From Anseranas semipalmata (Eukaryota; Chordata; Aves; Anseriformes; Anseranatidae), in assembly GCA_013399115.1 (NCBI GenBank), contig VXAA01006530.1, forward strand, positions 294,610 to 358,609: DNA of 64,000 nt. Direction: 5' to 3'. Positions 11,961 through 26,509 of this stretch are shown here, piece after piece (position 1 is the stretch's first letter; each line of letters opens with the position of its first letter). Position numbers and translations under genes: made by a program. The notes beneath the pieces are model-generated. The model was not told where the DNA came from and did not search any database. It was given only the letters and a program-made list of their open reading frames with translations.

Positions 11961-14712
11961 TGCTAATAAAAGTATATCATTGTAGCCATTACTAACTTGC
12001 TGTTTGCCCTTTTTAAAAGGCTAATGTTCATTTTTGATTCATACATAGGCAAAACTGAAACTAAAAGGACACTGATTTTTTCCTTAAAAAATAAAAACTA
12101 ATTTCAATTTCAATTTTGCTTTTTCCATAAGGAGGTCCGTTTTAAGAGAAGAATCATTACCCATTTTGTAACTGTGAGAGGAGTAAGCTTTAAACAGGTT
12201 TAAGATTTAGAGTTGAAAATAGTTATACCGTCCCTGCATTCCAGTGGAGTCAGCACGGATAACAGTGCTTTTAATCTTGGAGGCATTTCTCTGGGGTTGT
12301 AAAGCTATAGCAGAGGATTAAGTATGCTGACAATGTCAGTCCACCGGACTGCTGGATGTGTGGAGTTAAGTATTTTGGGATTGATGTGGCTAGGATATTT
12401 TGGCTGTATGTCTTCAAAATAATTGTTATCACTTAAAATGTATATACTAATTTTATAGGAAGCATTATCTGAATTAAGTAAGAAATAATCAGATAGCTAC
12501 AGGTAGCTATATTCATACTCTTTTTTCCCTGAAATCGGTTATATTAACAACAATATTAACAGCATTAACAAAACAAGACCACTTGTTTTACTTTTCAAAT
12601 AATTTCTCAGTGTAGTTGAAAGTTTAAAAAATGAGTTCAGAAAGCATCAAGGGAAAACAGCTTACAACTTATATAATGCAACAGTTGAAGGAGTTAGAAA
12701 TAAAAGATTTACTATGTGGAATCTGGTCTAACCAAAGAACACCCTGTTATACAATTATGAACATCAAAGAAAAAATAATAGTACTTTAGGCAAGAAATTA
12801 ATTAAATCAGTCGATTCACCACTAGCTGTTAAGATCATTTAATCATTATCCAATTTCCTTATTTGCTTTTCTGCTTATCCTTCTTGCTTATTAGATTTTA
12901 ATAAAACAGCACAAGAAACTTGAAAAATAAGTTACACATTCTAAAATACCACAACATTAACTCTTTTTTTTCGTACCAGTAACAACAGACACTAGTTCTG
13001 CCACTGACTTGTGGATTTTTACTTTCCTCTCTTATAAAATTAAATAGAAGTGCTGACTATGCCACTGTGCATTTATTTGTTTACAAAAATAATAATTACA
13101 CCTCAAGTTCCGTGAATAATATTTTCTGCTGCTTAGTTGAAATACAAGGAAGGTAAATTTCATTTTCTCTTAACTTTCTTTAAAGTTGTTTTATAGATGG
13201 GATGTGATACTTTAGTCAGGGAATTGGGACTGTCACACAGTGAAAATAAGGTAAAATGAAAGCTAAGATGGTCAGTGGCCAAGAAATACTTGTTTCTTCC
13301 AATTTTCCATAACAAGGATAGTATAGAATGTAGGGCAAAGAACAAAACCAGTCGTAACAAATCTATAGATACATATATATTCAGGATGGAAGCAAAGCTG
13401 ATAAATGAATGCCAAATCACCTGCATCTGTTTACTGAAGAGACTGACACTTTCAATTGCAACTCCCTAAGCAACGATTTTTAATGAATTGTCTGCTTTAG
13501 GATAACACTGTATGCTGTGGAAATGTAAGGAGGAAAACTTACTAGTCAACCTTACTATGCAAGGTTTTACAGGTGATTTAGAGAGGAAGGGATAATTAAA
13601 GACATTAAGAAAATGGCATGATAGATGAAGTACAGTATAAATTTATGACAAATAAATTGTGTTAATGTTTTACCTTTGATAATTTTTTCAGACAGCAGAA
13701 ATCTTACAGATCCAAACATGTATTGATCCAGCTGTCTGAACAGACAGATATTAGATCTACTTCTGTATAGAAAACTGTTAGATAAACTAGGGAAAACTGA
13801 GTTTTCAGAAAACTGAGAAGCTTTTTTTTTTTGAGGATTAGAATTTGAAGGTCATTTAATAGGACAGAGAGCAATAATAATGCTTTTAGTAATTCATGTT
13901 GAAAGCTAAATGTTACTCAGGAGCAGCTGGCAAGAATCCTGAAGTCAGAATGTAGTAATTAATCCCAAATCGACTCATCAGCATGGAGGTGATGTGACTG
14001 AAAATGGCAAAGATGAACTTGGAATTAATCAGGAACATGTTTCCAGGAGAAATAGAGTTTTAATGCCATTGTCTTGACATTGGTAATATCTTGTCTGAAA
14101 TACTGTGTGATGTTCAGGTCATTTGCAGTCATCAAAGGTGAATTTACGTAAGAACATTTAAAAATCTAGTGGGGGAAAAAGGAAAATGTATTGTCTGTCT
14201 CGGAAGAAGGGATTTTTTTTTTAAGAGGATTTAAATTTGGTTACCCAGCCAGCTAGGTCAGAGAGGAGGTAGAACTCTGTCTTAACAGACAGAGGCTATA
14301 CAGACAAGGAAGGGAAAGAACTGTTTAAGGTGAAGAACACTGTTGTGGAAGAGCAAGCATCCATATGAACATCTTTAAGTAAATCTGTGGTAAAATTTGA
14401 AAGAGGACTGACTAGGGTGGTGATTGAAGAACTGATGAAAATTATTAATTTATAGTTGCCTGCAACTATGTAGAAGAGTACGCAAAAGGATGTAGTAGCA
14501 TAGAAAGGCTCTTTCAGTTAAAACACCTTTGCTTTGTTGTGTAAGGTGTTATGTTATCTCGAAATAGGTGTTATTTTTAAATAATGTGGGTGCATTTTCA
14601 TACTTGATAAGGTTATTCTTTGGAATGAAGGATGCTATGTAAATACATGATCAGCAGCCTAATACCTTTTCATACTGCTCATTGTCTGTCAAATTGCATA
14701 TTTTGAAATTAG

Positions 14713-14818
14713 TATGAACACTGTTTGGATTTATAAAAATGCCCAGATCCCTATCGCTGGTAGGTTGCATTCTGAATCCCATTCATACAAATCTGGATCT
14801 TCTAGAAGAGAAAGAACT
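14713..14818 (+). repeat. Local duplicated block, copy A
   Basis: This block shares with 16097-16200 an ordered set of words: ATGAACACTG/ATGAGCACAG, ATAAAAATG, ATCCCTA, TTCTGAATCCCATTCATA and ATCTTCTA. By eye most positions agree over about 100 bp, and the two copies lie about 1.4 kb apart in direct orientation. I do not recognise the family. It could be a segmental duplication or two copies of an unlisted interspersed repeat. Confidence 0.8.
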
Positions 14819-15411
14819 GTTTCTTAATGAAAATAACTGTGTACAGTAATGGAAGAATGTTGGTATTTCCATCATCAATTATTGTTGGTAACAGTTAGGA
14901 TATTAATGAGGAGAGTGAATCAGTTACAGGTAGTAATGATGAGCTTCCCATTCAGTGACAGAAAGTAGTCTTATGATCTGGCAGCACATTTTTGTTTAAT
15001 AATTTCTGATTTTCATGTTAATGAAACCAATTCCCTTGATTAATTCCCTAGCCTGGGCAGTATTGTAAGGCAAAGTGAATTGTAGACTTAAAATACAAAA
15101 AGACGTCTGTTTCCTTAACAAAAAGTTTAGTTTACACAGTCCTTTTTTTTTTTTTTTCTAATGAAAATACGAAGAAAGGTCATACTGTTAAGATTCAAGT
15201 AAATATCCAGATGGGTTTGGTTATGTATTGAAAGAGCCTTGAGGGGAAACATCTGTCCTAGTTCATGTAGGGGTTAGGTCCTACTGGAGTCAAAACAAAA
15301 TTACTTGTTTGCAGGTGATGTGCAATATCATATGTTCTACATATTTCATAAATACTATTCTGTACAATTGATTTCCAGATCAAATGACTAGCAAAGGAGT
15401 TAGTTTTAGTT

Positions 15412-15451
15412 AATGTCTCTCTCCATCCTAATGTCTGTCTCTCTCCATCCT
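15412..15451 (+). repeat. Short tandem duplication
   Basis: Two adjacent copies of a unit of about 20 nt, AATGTCTCTCTCCATCCT, are present; the second carries an extra GTCT. Confidence 0.85.
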
Positions 15452-16096
15452 AGGTAAGGTTAAAGCTAGGCAAATGATACAGTGAGTTTAACATGCGCAG
15501 CTCTCACAAACAGATGAAGGTTTAACCTATCTCCCTTCTGGCAGGTGCACTGTGTATTTCTGTGTTTCTTGGACGTTTTTCTTTTTTCAGAGTCCCAGTC
15601 AATGTTTGGGGTTTGATAAAGCAGTGAATGAACTGAGGAACCACATTTATGCTTTATCCCCAGAATTTTCAGGAAAAAACAGAGAAAGGAATGTAGGTAT
15701 TCTATCCACTAAGCACTCCTAGTTCCGTTGTGAGTTGTCCTCCAAAATTGTACCATGACAAATATGTATAATGAGTTTTGAAGAAATCAGTATGGAGGTG
15801 TAAATAACTGCTGTGGTGGTTTTAACCGCTGGAATCCTTTGATAAGCCTCATTGTGTTCAACAGTCCAGCTGTTTTTTTAGTTCCTTTTATAGGTGAGTG
15901 TATCATGGACTTAATGCCTATGCACTCATCCATAAATGCACTGTTTTGTGTTTTCTTCAGATTTTTTTTTTTTTTTTTTGGTGTCTGCAGTGTTAGGAAT
16001 TTTTGGTGTTAGTTTGTTTTTCATACAGATCATCAGTCAGTCAGCAGCAGCCAGGTAGCCTTTATTTTGAAAAGGGAGAAAAGGTGTTTGTCCAGC

Positions 16097-16200
16097 ATGA
16101 GCACAGTGTGGATATATAAAAATGGTAAAATCCCTAGTGCTGGTGGGATGTGTTCTGAATCCCATTCATATAAATCTAGATCTTCTAAATGAGAAGGAAC
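16097..16200 (+). repeat. Local duplicated block, copy B
   Basis: This is the partner of the block at 14713-14818, in the same orientation. The shared segment TTCTGAATCCCATTCATA is exact. Differences elsewhere are scattered substitutions, which suggests an old duplication. Confidence 0.8.
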
Positions 16201-19200
16201 AACGTCAATATTGGGAGACTCTAAAGAAGATATTTAAGAACAAGAAGACAAACTAGCTTACTGTAGGTTAATGAGTGAGCTGTGTTTTTCTGAATATACT
16301 ACTTATGCAGTCCCAACTCCAAAATTATCAGTTTTAGGTACACAAAATTACTACAGCATTCTGGATATTTATATAATTTTATGGTAAAGAAATGTAGTAC
16401 CATAGGGACTAATATTTTTTAACTATTGTTTTCAAAGTTACCATATATTGCAGTTTCCACTAACTTGCTTGTACTTTCTATGAGAAAACTAATCCTTTAA
16501 AATAGACCACAGTAGTGCAATTTTTTTTCCCTGAAGCCCTTTTTTCACACTGCAGATGTACAAAGCAATAAAAATTATCGATTGAACAATTCTAAATGTA
16601 AACCACCAAAAAAATTAAACTTCTGCCTGCCTCTTAACATTTTCAGTGAGTTATATTATATTCATCTATGTTTCTTCTATGTTTAACATCTAAATTAAAG
16701 GAATTTTGGGGTGTGAACATTAAGAAGTCAATCATATTTTTAGCCGGTGAGTATCGAATTTCCTATAATTCTAATCTTTTCTCTTTACAAACTCTGAGTA
16801 TCACTGTGGTGGAAATTTTCATTGCTGGCATCTGACTGTGTTTTGCACATTCTTTGGGTTATGAACTAGGAGTACAGCAGCTATGTGACTTTCCACACTC
16901 TACTTTGTAGGCCTGATTTAGAAAGAGAACGAATACATAGAAATAGTGCAATGTATTACAATATGCAAATATGTTTAGCAGAGAACATGCACCATGACTA
17001 GTGCTTTACTGTGCTGCGCAAAGAGAACATAATGCCCTGAATTTGTTGATTTGAGTGTAATGGGTATCCTAATTGCTCCAATTTCATTTATTCAGGAAAA
17101 TAAAGCATCATGCTAGTCTTTTTTTCCTTCGTTAATCTAATGTTAATGTTAACTTTCATTACTGAGTGAAATATATTAACCCATATTGTAGAATCTGATT
17201 AACTGAATAGTAAAAAAAAAAACTTGAAGGAGCAAAATACCCTTTTGCTGAACAAATCTCACCACAGCTAGAAGCTAGTAATTGCTATTAAAGACTGATT
17301 GTTTAAGAATAAATGTCAAAATCTGTCTGAAGGACTGGTTTTCAACTACGATTTTTAATCCACTGTAATGACTTCTATTTTTTCAAAGGTATTTTTAGTA
17401 ATACAATTTATAATAACATGTCCAAATTCCTAAGAGCATTTTATCATAGCCTAGTAGTAATGATTGCAGACTGGTCTTTAATAGATCTTGGTATTTAATG
17501 GTTTTGTCATTAAGGTTCTCATTGGAATAATTTATCATTAACTTAATTATTTATCATTCTTATCTAAAAGGAGATCATGAAACTCCAAAGGTTTCGGCAT
17601 TCTGAAAAGTACAGTAATCTATAAAAGTCAAAAATAGCCCACTTTTAATTTTATAATTCAGTAAAATATTTGTGTCTATGTGTGTGTATATATATATCTC
17701 CTGTCATTTTATAAGCAAAGCACAAACCAGAAGAGTTTGTATGGAATGGAATTAATGTATGTGTGTTTGGTTGTGGTCTGTTTGTGACCAGTGCATTTTT
17801 AGAAAGTTTTCAGTAGACCATCAACATTAAAAATAGAAGAGAACTGTAAAAGCTATTAAAGTCCTTTTTAGAACTATGACACATACAGTTCTTTCCAAGC
17901 CAAATGTTCACACGTGGGATCCTGGCTTCAGCCCACTGTGGAGATCAGATATAAACCGCAAGGTTCTAGCCTAACTTCTCTTAGGCCCTCGTGAGAGGAT
18001 TTGAACTGAAATCTCTTCAAGGTTGCCATTATTATTTTCCCTCCACCTTCACATATAATCAGTTATTATCTTCCTCTAAAAGGAAGCAGTTATAAATCAT
18101 ACTAAATATAATATGCTGATACAAGTAGACTGCACTGATTCTGAACACTTAAATCTTTTCTTTATTATTTTATTTTTAATAGTAGTGGGAATATACATTT
18201 TGGTCAGAAGAGAAATGATGATAAAACTGTTACAATGAACTTGCCAGTCAACCGTAGTCAAAAAGCAGAGCAAATATAGTGGCACTGAATGCTTGCATGT
18301 ACTTGTACAATTACAGCTCTTGTGTTCCCTAAAGCTTTTCATTCTTAAAAGTTCACTTCAAGGCTGCTGCAATTCAGCCTCGGTAAGGTTATCTTTGCAG
18401 AAGTGCTGGTCAAGCACAGTGTTCTGATTCCTAAGACCTGTGGTGGTTATAACTAACCATAACTAACTTACAACAGGTCTTTACTAAGGTCATTTATTGC
18501 TACTATAAAAATCTGCCATGTTTGGAACAGAAAATGGTGGGAAGAATCTAATACAGGCTACTTTTCTTGCTGCTGAGAGCTCAGCTTTTCTATGAAAGAA
18601 ATTGACTTTTGCAGAACAGATTCTGTGCAGGATTGGATCCATACTGCTTTGTTTAGCAGAACTGTGAGTAGAAAGCTACTGTCAGTGTTCAGATTAAAGC
18701 CTGACTCACTTAAGTAACATCCTGCACCTATACAATTTCCTTCAGTAGCAAATCTAGAAATTGTGTGAGTTGGAGAAGATACAAATAAATAAGGCTAGGA
18801 AAGTCCTCCAAAGTCCTCCCTATAAATACTTCCGGAGGCCTTGCTGTTTCACAGAGCTAAATGTGAACCACTAACCTAATTGTCACTTGCTAGGGGTCAT
18901 TCTTTCTAGTAACCCCTTTCTGGGAAGGCTTGCTCTTGTAATTTGAGTTACTTCTTGGTATACTTCTTGATAATAACAAGATGAGACTAAATGGAGGAGA
19001 TAGTTGTACTACAGGAGAAAAGCAGGGATGATTATTTAGGTGTTTTTTTGTGGGTTTTGTGAGTGTGCATGTGTGTGTTTGTTGGCATGTCCCATAGCCA
19101 CAAACTCTGGTTTTGGACCAAGGGCTCAGGTTACATGTGAGTGACTATGACTATACTCTAGTCATACCATTTTTCTAATGTCAGTGGAAGAAAGATAAAT

Positions 19201-20950
19201 TTCAAAACTTGTGGTGTATGTCTGACTATCTAGATAAGGTCACAAGTATATTGTCAAAAAATGCACAATTCAGAAGGGAATGTTAACAAATCCTTTGAGC
19301 ATTGCAATACTTTTCTATCTATCGGTGCTAATTTGGATATTGCTTTGGGTACATTTTTTGAGTCTAATCTTAAAGAAACTTCAATAATACAGTTACTCAA
19401 GTTAATGGTAATTCAGTGTGAAATGCTAAGTGATAGGAATTTCTTATTTTCTTCATAGTGAACAAACTAATACATCAGTTGCAGATAGGGAGGGCAAAAA
19501 GACTGCTGAATTTATGGAGCCGAATTTATTCTCTTATTTAAACTAGTACAATGTCACTGATTTTAGTGGTGTAACTAGGAAGAAAGATTGGTTTAATTTT
19601 AGAAAAATGTGAGTTTTCATGAATTTCACTTTCTGTTCTGAATTTATATATCTGACTGTTTTGATACATTTTTTTCTCTTCTGTGCCATAACATCATTAC
19701 ATACTCTTTTATATTATTCAGTTTTAAAACCTCTTCAATCATTCAGGTTAATAGGATAGTGTAAACATTAATAAAAAAAAAAACATAAAAATGTAATTTT
19801 TGTTTTCATGTATAATCATTTCATGGCAAATTCATATTCAAATAATCAAGAAGATCAGGAAATGTCCCTAAATAGCTTTTTGTGAGAGGCACATATAAAA
19901 TCCTTTCAGTGTTAGTGATGTTCCTTTTTATGGCTATGTTTACACTTTATAGTAACTTGAAGTATTCAGCTCTATCCAGGGTCTGTATGGATAAATCAAG
20001 TAAATGATAATTTATCTTCAGTTAGGAACGTAAAGCTGTTATATATGTTGATACAGCATAGTCTGTCTTTCTGTTCAACAGTGAGGGCTTGAACTGAGGA
20101 GCCAGACTGAAATTATTCCATGACTGCTAGTCCCCAGCTAACAGAGAATGAAAAGTTTTCTGTTTCCAAGGTCATGAAAAATATTCTTTCCATTTGTCTA
20201 TAATGGTCACATTGAAATGTTATGAGATTTATTATGATTGTTTTTTGCTGATACCTGTTAGGAATAAAATAAAATTTGATTTATCTGGCAAAGTGCTCTG
20301 AGAGAAATGGAACTAGTAAATCCTGTAGGGAAGAAGAGATGTACCTTTGTTTTTTTGTCCACTGGCTCATCACCGTGTCCTCCTGTAAAATAACTGCCTC
20401 TTCTTATACGTTGTCCTGTCTCCCTGCCCTGTTTTCCATTAATGGTACCCCTACCCGGGAGAGAAAGTACAACTAGTATTGTGTCTGCTCAGGAGCAAAA
20501 TACACATGGAATGGTTATCCAGTCAACTAGAACGTATGAAGTACAAATTTTGCTTGTCTTTCTCTCACAGGGGTATTTATTTGGGTCTTTGCAAAATCAC
20601 TTGCTGAAATCCTGTGTGGCACTTGTTATGTCCTAACTATTTTTGAAACATCAGTTCTGCTTGCAAACTTGATTTAAAATGTACAGTGACCTCACAAATT
20701 ATCGAAAGGGAGACAGTGTTTGTTCACTTATGCCTTACTTTGTTGAGAAACGTAGCTAAAATAACAAAAATAACCCAGCTTCAGCAGCAACGTTTCAGTC
20801 CAACAGAATTAATCAGACACACTTTATGAAAAACTGCTTATGTTTGCAAAGAGCAGGCTGTAATAGACCTTTTCAGCTAACAGAAGACTTCCTTCACATG
20901 TAAAGTTAAAAGGAAAGCTTTCAAAATTCAATTATGGAATTTTTTCTTAG

Positions 20951-21178
<228 letters not shown>

Positions 21179-21598
21179 TGAAAGGAACAGGAGTCTCTTT
21201 AAAAGGTCCTAAATTCCTTTGAAATGGAGTGCTTAGTTTATGTGGCAACATGTGTCAATAAGACTGTTTTTGTCTGTTTTTTCCTGAAGTTGGGAACCAC
21301 GGGAATTCATAAAAGGAAAGAACATTTATGGATAATATTACTAAGAAACTAGGCAGGCAAAGGTTCAGTAGTTTGCTTTGGCTAGCAAAGGCAACATTGC
21401 CTCTCTGTTTCCATTATTTCAGTCTATCAAAACTACTGGTTTTTAATCAAGAGTGGCAGTCCTTTTGAATCTCAGGAAAAGTCTGCTTCTATTCCACATT
21501 CTTTATCAGTTTGGTTTCGGTAGCAATGCTAATAGAGGCTCTGATATTTCTGCATAAATATACCTTGAAAACCTGTTGATATTAAAAAAAAAAAAGTG

Positions 21599-21646
21599 AA
21601 CATCACAGCTGGTTCTTCCTACAACATCACAGCTGGTTCGTCCTAC
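21599..21646 (+). repeat. 24-bp tandem duplication
   Basis: Two adjacent copies of AACATCACAGCTGGTTCTTC plus CTAC are present, differing at one base (T to G). The near-identity suggests a recent event. Confidence 0.95.
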
Positions 21647-24600
21647 AACATCAACATATGGAGTAGAAACACAATAAAAAAGACTGACCTCCAACATGCA
21701 TAGTTACTAACTTAAAAGCTTGCCTTCAATAATAGCATTTTATCTTTAATACTGTATAACATTCTGTAATAAGTTTATGCACTTTCATAACATGGAAGCT
21801 TCACAGAGTTGTTTTGCTTGGCTTGCATGATACATGAATGTGTTTCTGAATACTTTCTAAATGAATGAAACAAAGCAAACCCTTCAACCCTATCCAGGCA
21901 AATTTCCTTCCTGCCTGCCACTTCCTGCATCTTTCATTCCTCAAAGTGCCTGCATCCTACACAGCTGCTTCACTGAAGCAGTTTGTGCAATCCTTGCAGC
22001 TCAGGAGTGCTGACATTTTATTTCAGTGCCATCTTTCCTTTCTATGTGACTACCTTTTCTTGGGGAGAGGAAAGGGATGTTGTGACACCCGGAGGAGATT
22101 CAGAACTCTCTGGATTTTTCTGTCATAAGGGCACATGAATAACATCTTTCTCTCTAGTAAGATGAGTGTGTATCTACTTGTGAATTTCATATGAAGTCTC
22201 CAGAGACAGCAAAATGGAAATTGCATTTGCAACAGAGTTTCCATAGAGATCTTCTCTTTATATTACTACTTTGAAGAATTGGAATTCGCAAGCATCACAA
22301 ACTCAGGAAGCTTTATTGGTATGAAACCAATATCTGTTGTATACATGACTTGGTATTTTCTACAAAACTTGTCATCCTTTGTCATGGTAGACAGATAAAT
22401 GAAAATGCACTGAGCTATTTTGTGGATTTATCAACAATTTCTATTTTTGTGGTGTGTCCTTTCCTGATGACCCAGAACTCAACAGCCCCTGAGGAAGAAA
22501 GGGTGCTTTAAGTGTCATTCTCACTAGGATGTTTCTTCTATACCAGAGAATAGTAGTGAGGCATTTCAATAAACATATAAATCACCTCAAGAAATAAACA
22601 GAACACTGCCAATATTATTTTTAGCAGTAGTTTTTGTAATAAGTTGAAGGTTAAGTTTTTAGCATCTTGTGGTCTTCTTTGGTCTTCATGCCACAGAAGC
22701 GAGCTCAAGTATTAAGACCTAGAAAAAATTCCAAATGCAGTTTTTGGTTCTGCCAGTTTCTCACTTGGATCTAGTATTATTTATTATTGTCATTAATGGC
22801 TTGGAACTAGCATGATTAAATTTCAAGATGATATTAAAGCTTGTGTTTCCTGGACAGCTGACCTAACAGCTTGATGCTGCTGAAAAACAGTGATCTCACT
22901 TCCCCCTCCCTGTTCTTGGCTGCAGAATGACCTTGCCTTTGTTTGACTTTGGCATTTTTTAGACTCTCCAGATCAGTTTAATTCATTGAATTGATAGGAA
23001 GGCTTCTGGTTTTGTTTGTTTGTTTGTTTTCTGGAGCTTTCTACCACTAATGGATTAAATTGGCACTCAGAGCATCACAGGCTGATAGACTTTCAAAAAT
23101 AAGCGGAATACACTCCACATAGACAGAAGGTTTTATACTTTAGACAAAAGTAACCAGCTGCATGAATGTAGTAGGATATGGAATGACTGGCTAAGTAACA
23201 ATCTGCCAGAAATAAGTCTGAGTTAAAGTAGATCAAAACTGAAAATGATTCAGGAAATCTCAGACTGTCACAGAAAAGGATACCGTAACACACCATGAAA
23301 TAGAACACATGCAGAGCAATTCTTCAATCCTGTTTTAGGATTGGTAAAGTTTAAGCAGCATATCTCTGATCAGTTTTTGGCTACAAGCTTTCTTCCCTTA
23401 CTAGCAGTTGTCTGGTTTTCCTCCCTATTTTCCTTGTTACTTTACTTGCTGAAGAGGTAAGAAAAGAAATAGAGATATATTGTATCAAGATGAAGCAAAC
23501 CTAAATCTTTTAGGAAAACAGAGCCAAACGTTTGCTTTCCTTTCCTTCCCTTCCCTGCCATGATTTACTAGCAGAAAGCAGGACACTACAGGAATTAGGC
23601 AGTTAGATACATTACCTAGGAAGTGACCGTCCTTTTTCTGAAGACAGAGATGTTACATAGTCATTGATGGGACATATATGATGTTCTTTAAAATAACTAG
23701 AAATAGAAGAATTTTAGAATAAATTTATTTAGAAGAAATCGTGCAAACACTTGTGTACATACCTACATGAAGTGTTGTATGTGTACTATTTATAAATATG
23801 ATTAATTCCTTTACAAAATGCTACAATGTAAGATGTATTTTTCTTACAAAACCGCTACATAATTTGGGAAGGAAGACAGGAAATAGGATTTAAGAACTTG
23901 AAATTCAGAGGCCTGAAATATTTGTTAGTTCAGGCTGGTACTCAGCAGGAATTTTTTAAAATAAGTTGTCATGTTTTCTATTATTGCTTGAGGTTCTTAT
24001 AGGTGTTATTAATGATTTTTTTTTTCACAATACTTATGTTAAAAAGCATACCAAGTAGTTAATTTATGAATTATTAGTGATACAGAATCTGTGAATGCTT
24101 ATAAAATATGTTTCTTGGTCTAATTGTAGTAATTCTTTGCTTTCCCTTTTCATTACGTAACAACAGCAGACTGTTAAAATAGGTTGAAGTTCTGTTACAA
24201 TTATCTTCTGGTGAGACATGCCAGTCATACCATTTTCTCATTTTGTCTCTAGTTGGCATTGTGTGATATTAGGAATCTATTTTCATTTTCAAACTCTGTG
24301 ATTATCTTCCCACTCAACTGTTCTTTCGTCTGCAATGGCAACTAGTACTCTGTTGTGTTTTTTTTTGTGTGTGTGTGAGCACACCAGCAATTTCATTCAA
24401 TGCAAGTACATTTATTGTATTTTTTATTTCTAGAAATTTTGTAATGAGAATAATCCTGCTTGCTACAAGTACTTGACCCAGAACATTAAACAATTTATTA
24501 TTTTGCTTGAGCTATAAAATCTGCAAGTTTGTGATGTGAGTAGTAAAGCTTTTCAACAGTGACAGTTTTCTAATAATTCTTACATATTAGAAAATGCATG

Positions 24601-25130
24601 TTATGCCCTGAAACTTTGTAAGTATCTTCAGAATAATTCTACTTAAGTAGCTCATTTCAGATTTTGAAAACTGTATAAATTTGGAGAGGTGTTGCTTTAT
24701 ACAAAAGATAAATTCTGTAACATTATGAGAACAGATAGTTGTAGAGCAAGAGAAGAAAAATAACAAATCTGCTTAGATGAACCTGGAAATTATGTGCTGA
24801 CCATATACTTTCATATCTCAGTGAGGAATATCTTGGGCAAGGAAACTCTTGAAACACCTCACACAAAGAAAATGTGGCAAATAAAAAAGTTATGTTTTCA
24901 TTCACTTAAATGTATTGTATTAGAGGAAATGGTGAACAGTCAATCCCTTTTCTTCTTAATGCCACTCATGATTTTTCCATCATATTCATATGTATTTCAT
25001 TGTATTCTCTTGCTCTGAGCACAAAAATTATTTACACATTAAAAAAGGTGTATATTTCAAGTTTCAAAAAGGTATTAATCCACAAGACTCGAACACATTG
25101 TGAATGTACAGCACAGCTGTACCAGTTTGC

Positions 25131-25157
25131 CAGTATGTGAGAAATACTCACATACTG
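25131..25157. repeat. Perfect 11-bp inverted repeat
   Basis: CAGTATGTGAG is followed after a 5-nt AAATA loop by its exact reverse complement CTCACATACTG. It is intronic, and no function is evident. Confidence 0.9.
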
Positions 25158-25453
25158 TGAGTAATAATGCTAAGGTTTCTGTTTCTTACTTGTGAGTAGA
25201 AGTATTTTTATTGTTGAACATTGAACCTTTCTGAATAGCAGCTTGTCCAATAAGGAATTAGTTATCTGTATCACTGGCATGAATGAATCTGTTCTGACCA
25301 AAATGACACGCTGTAGGAATTCATAGGGTGATACGCAGTTACAAAGCCCCATTTTCCCTTACCGCAGGCAATCCATGTAGAAGAGTGACGCCTGTGTGTT
25401 TTCTGTGAATTCACCTATCAGGGGAATTCTGGGGATTGAGTTTATTCCTTCAG

Positions 25454-25507
25454 GGGAGAAAGCAGAGACTCAGTACCCCATCCTTAATCTTCATATCCCC
25501 TCAAAAG
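25454..25507 (+). CDS. CNKSR2: Possible cassette exon (18 codons)
   Basis: This 54-nt segment sits between a pyrimidine-rich acceptor (TTTATTCCTTCAG) and a strong donor (AAAG followed by GTAAGG). It is open in the only frame that fits: the exons on either side (20951-21097 and 29685-29818) both meet in phase 0, and 54 is divisible by three. It would add GRKQRLSTPSLIFISPQK just after the PDZ domain, a basic peptide with an RLSTPS phosphosite-like run. I know no matching segment in human CNKSR2, so there is no homology support. It may be a rarely used or decoy exon. Confidence 0.35.
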
Positions 25508-26482
25508 GTAAGGGATGTCCATGTTCAAGCCTCTTGTTGCTGTGTTAATGGGCTTTACCAGCTTCCTGTACCTTGTCCTGCTGTTTTTTTGCAGGAGGCA
25601 CTGGGGCCATATGTTTGTTGTTTTGAACAGCACTTTTTAAATAGATACAGTATTTAATTATCCCCAATATTTGCAAAACACACACGGAATGATAGCAATG
25701 TATTTTGTTTCCAAAACAGTTTGAATTTTTCCATTTGGCAAACAATCGTTTGTTTATTTCTGATGAGGGTTGAATTTACCATTTGTGTTTCATTTTTATT
25801 CTGGTATTGAAGCATTGCTTATTATCTTACTGATAATTAGCTATTCGTGTTAGAAACTATGAATAACATACAGCAGTTACCTGAAGTGTTACTTTTCAGA
25901 AGTCTTCTATAAACAAATGTGTTTTTCTTTGGATTTTTTTTGCCTGTGCATTTATGCACACACACTTTGTCAAGCATTTATTCGTACACGTGCACAGGGT
26001 CAGCATAATCATTTTAAGTAATTTTATTGGACTTGAGATACAAGATTTAAAGACTTGAGAATATCTATTTAATTGATAGTCCTGGTTGTGATGATATTTG
26101 CTGTTATTAAAATGACCTTTTTGGATTTGCTATAGGACTAAAATATTACATTAAATACTAGTAATGTTTTAATAATATTAAAAGACCCCTGTGCTATTTA
26201 GCAGATACCTCAAAGCACTGAAACTGTCTGATATCAGAGAAAAGGCAAAAATCACAGCATTAAAATGTCATTTAAATATCTTACAAAAATATAATACAAT
26301 TTGATTCCAAATGTTTTAAGCAGATTGTAATCTGAATATCATATAAAAATTTCAGAAAAAAAAATGGTGTTAAAATTAAATTTCAAATCCTGTAAGCAAG
26401 TCTCCTTAGCAGTTATAAACTGACACAAAACTTCCTAAATAAATATGTTAGTATTAAAGGAAAGTATTTAAGACATTCCTAA

Positions 26483-26509
26483 ATCAGACTGCCCCCCAAG
26501 CAGTCTGAT
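26483..26509. repeat. Perfect 10-bp inverted repeat
   Basis: ATCAGACTGC and its exact reverse complement GCAGTCTGAT flank a 7-nt CCCCCAA loop. It is intronic, and no function is evident. Confidence 0.9.
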
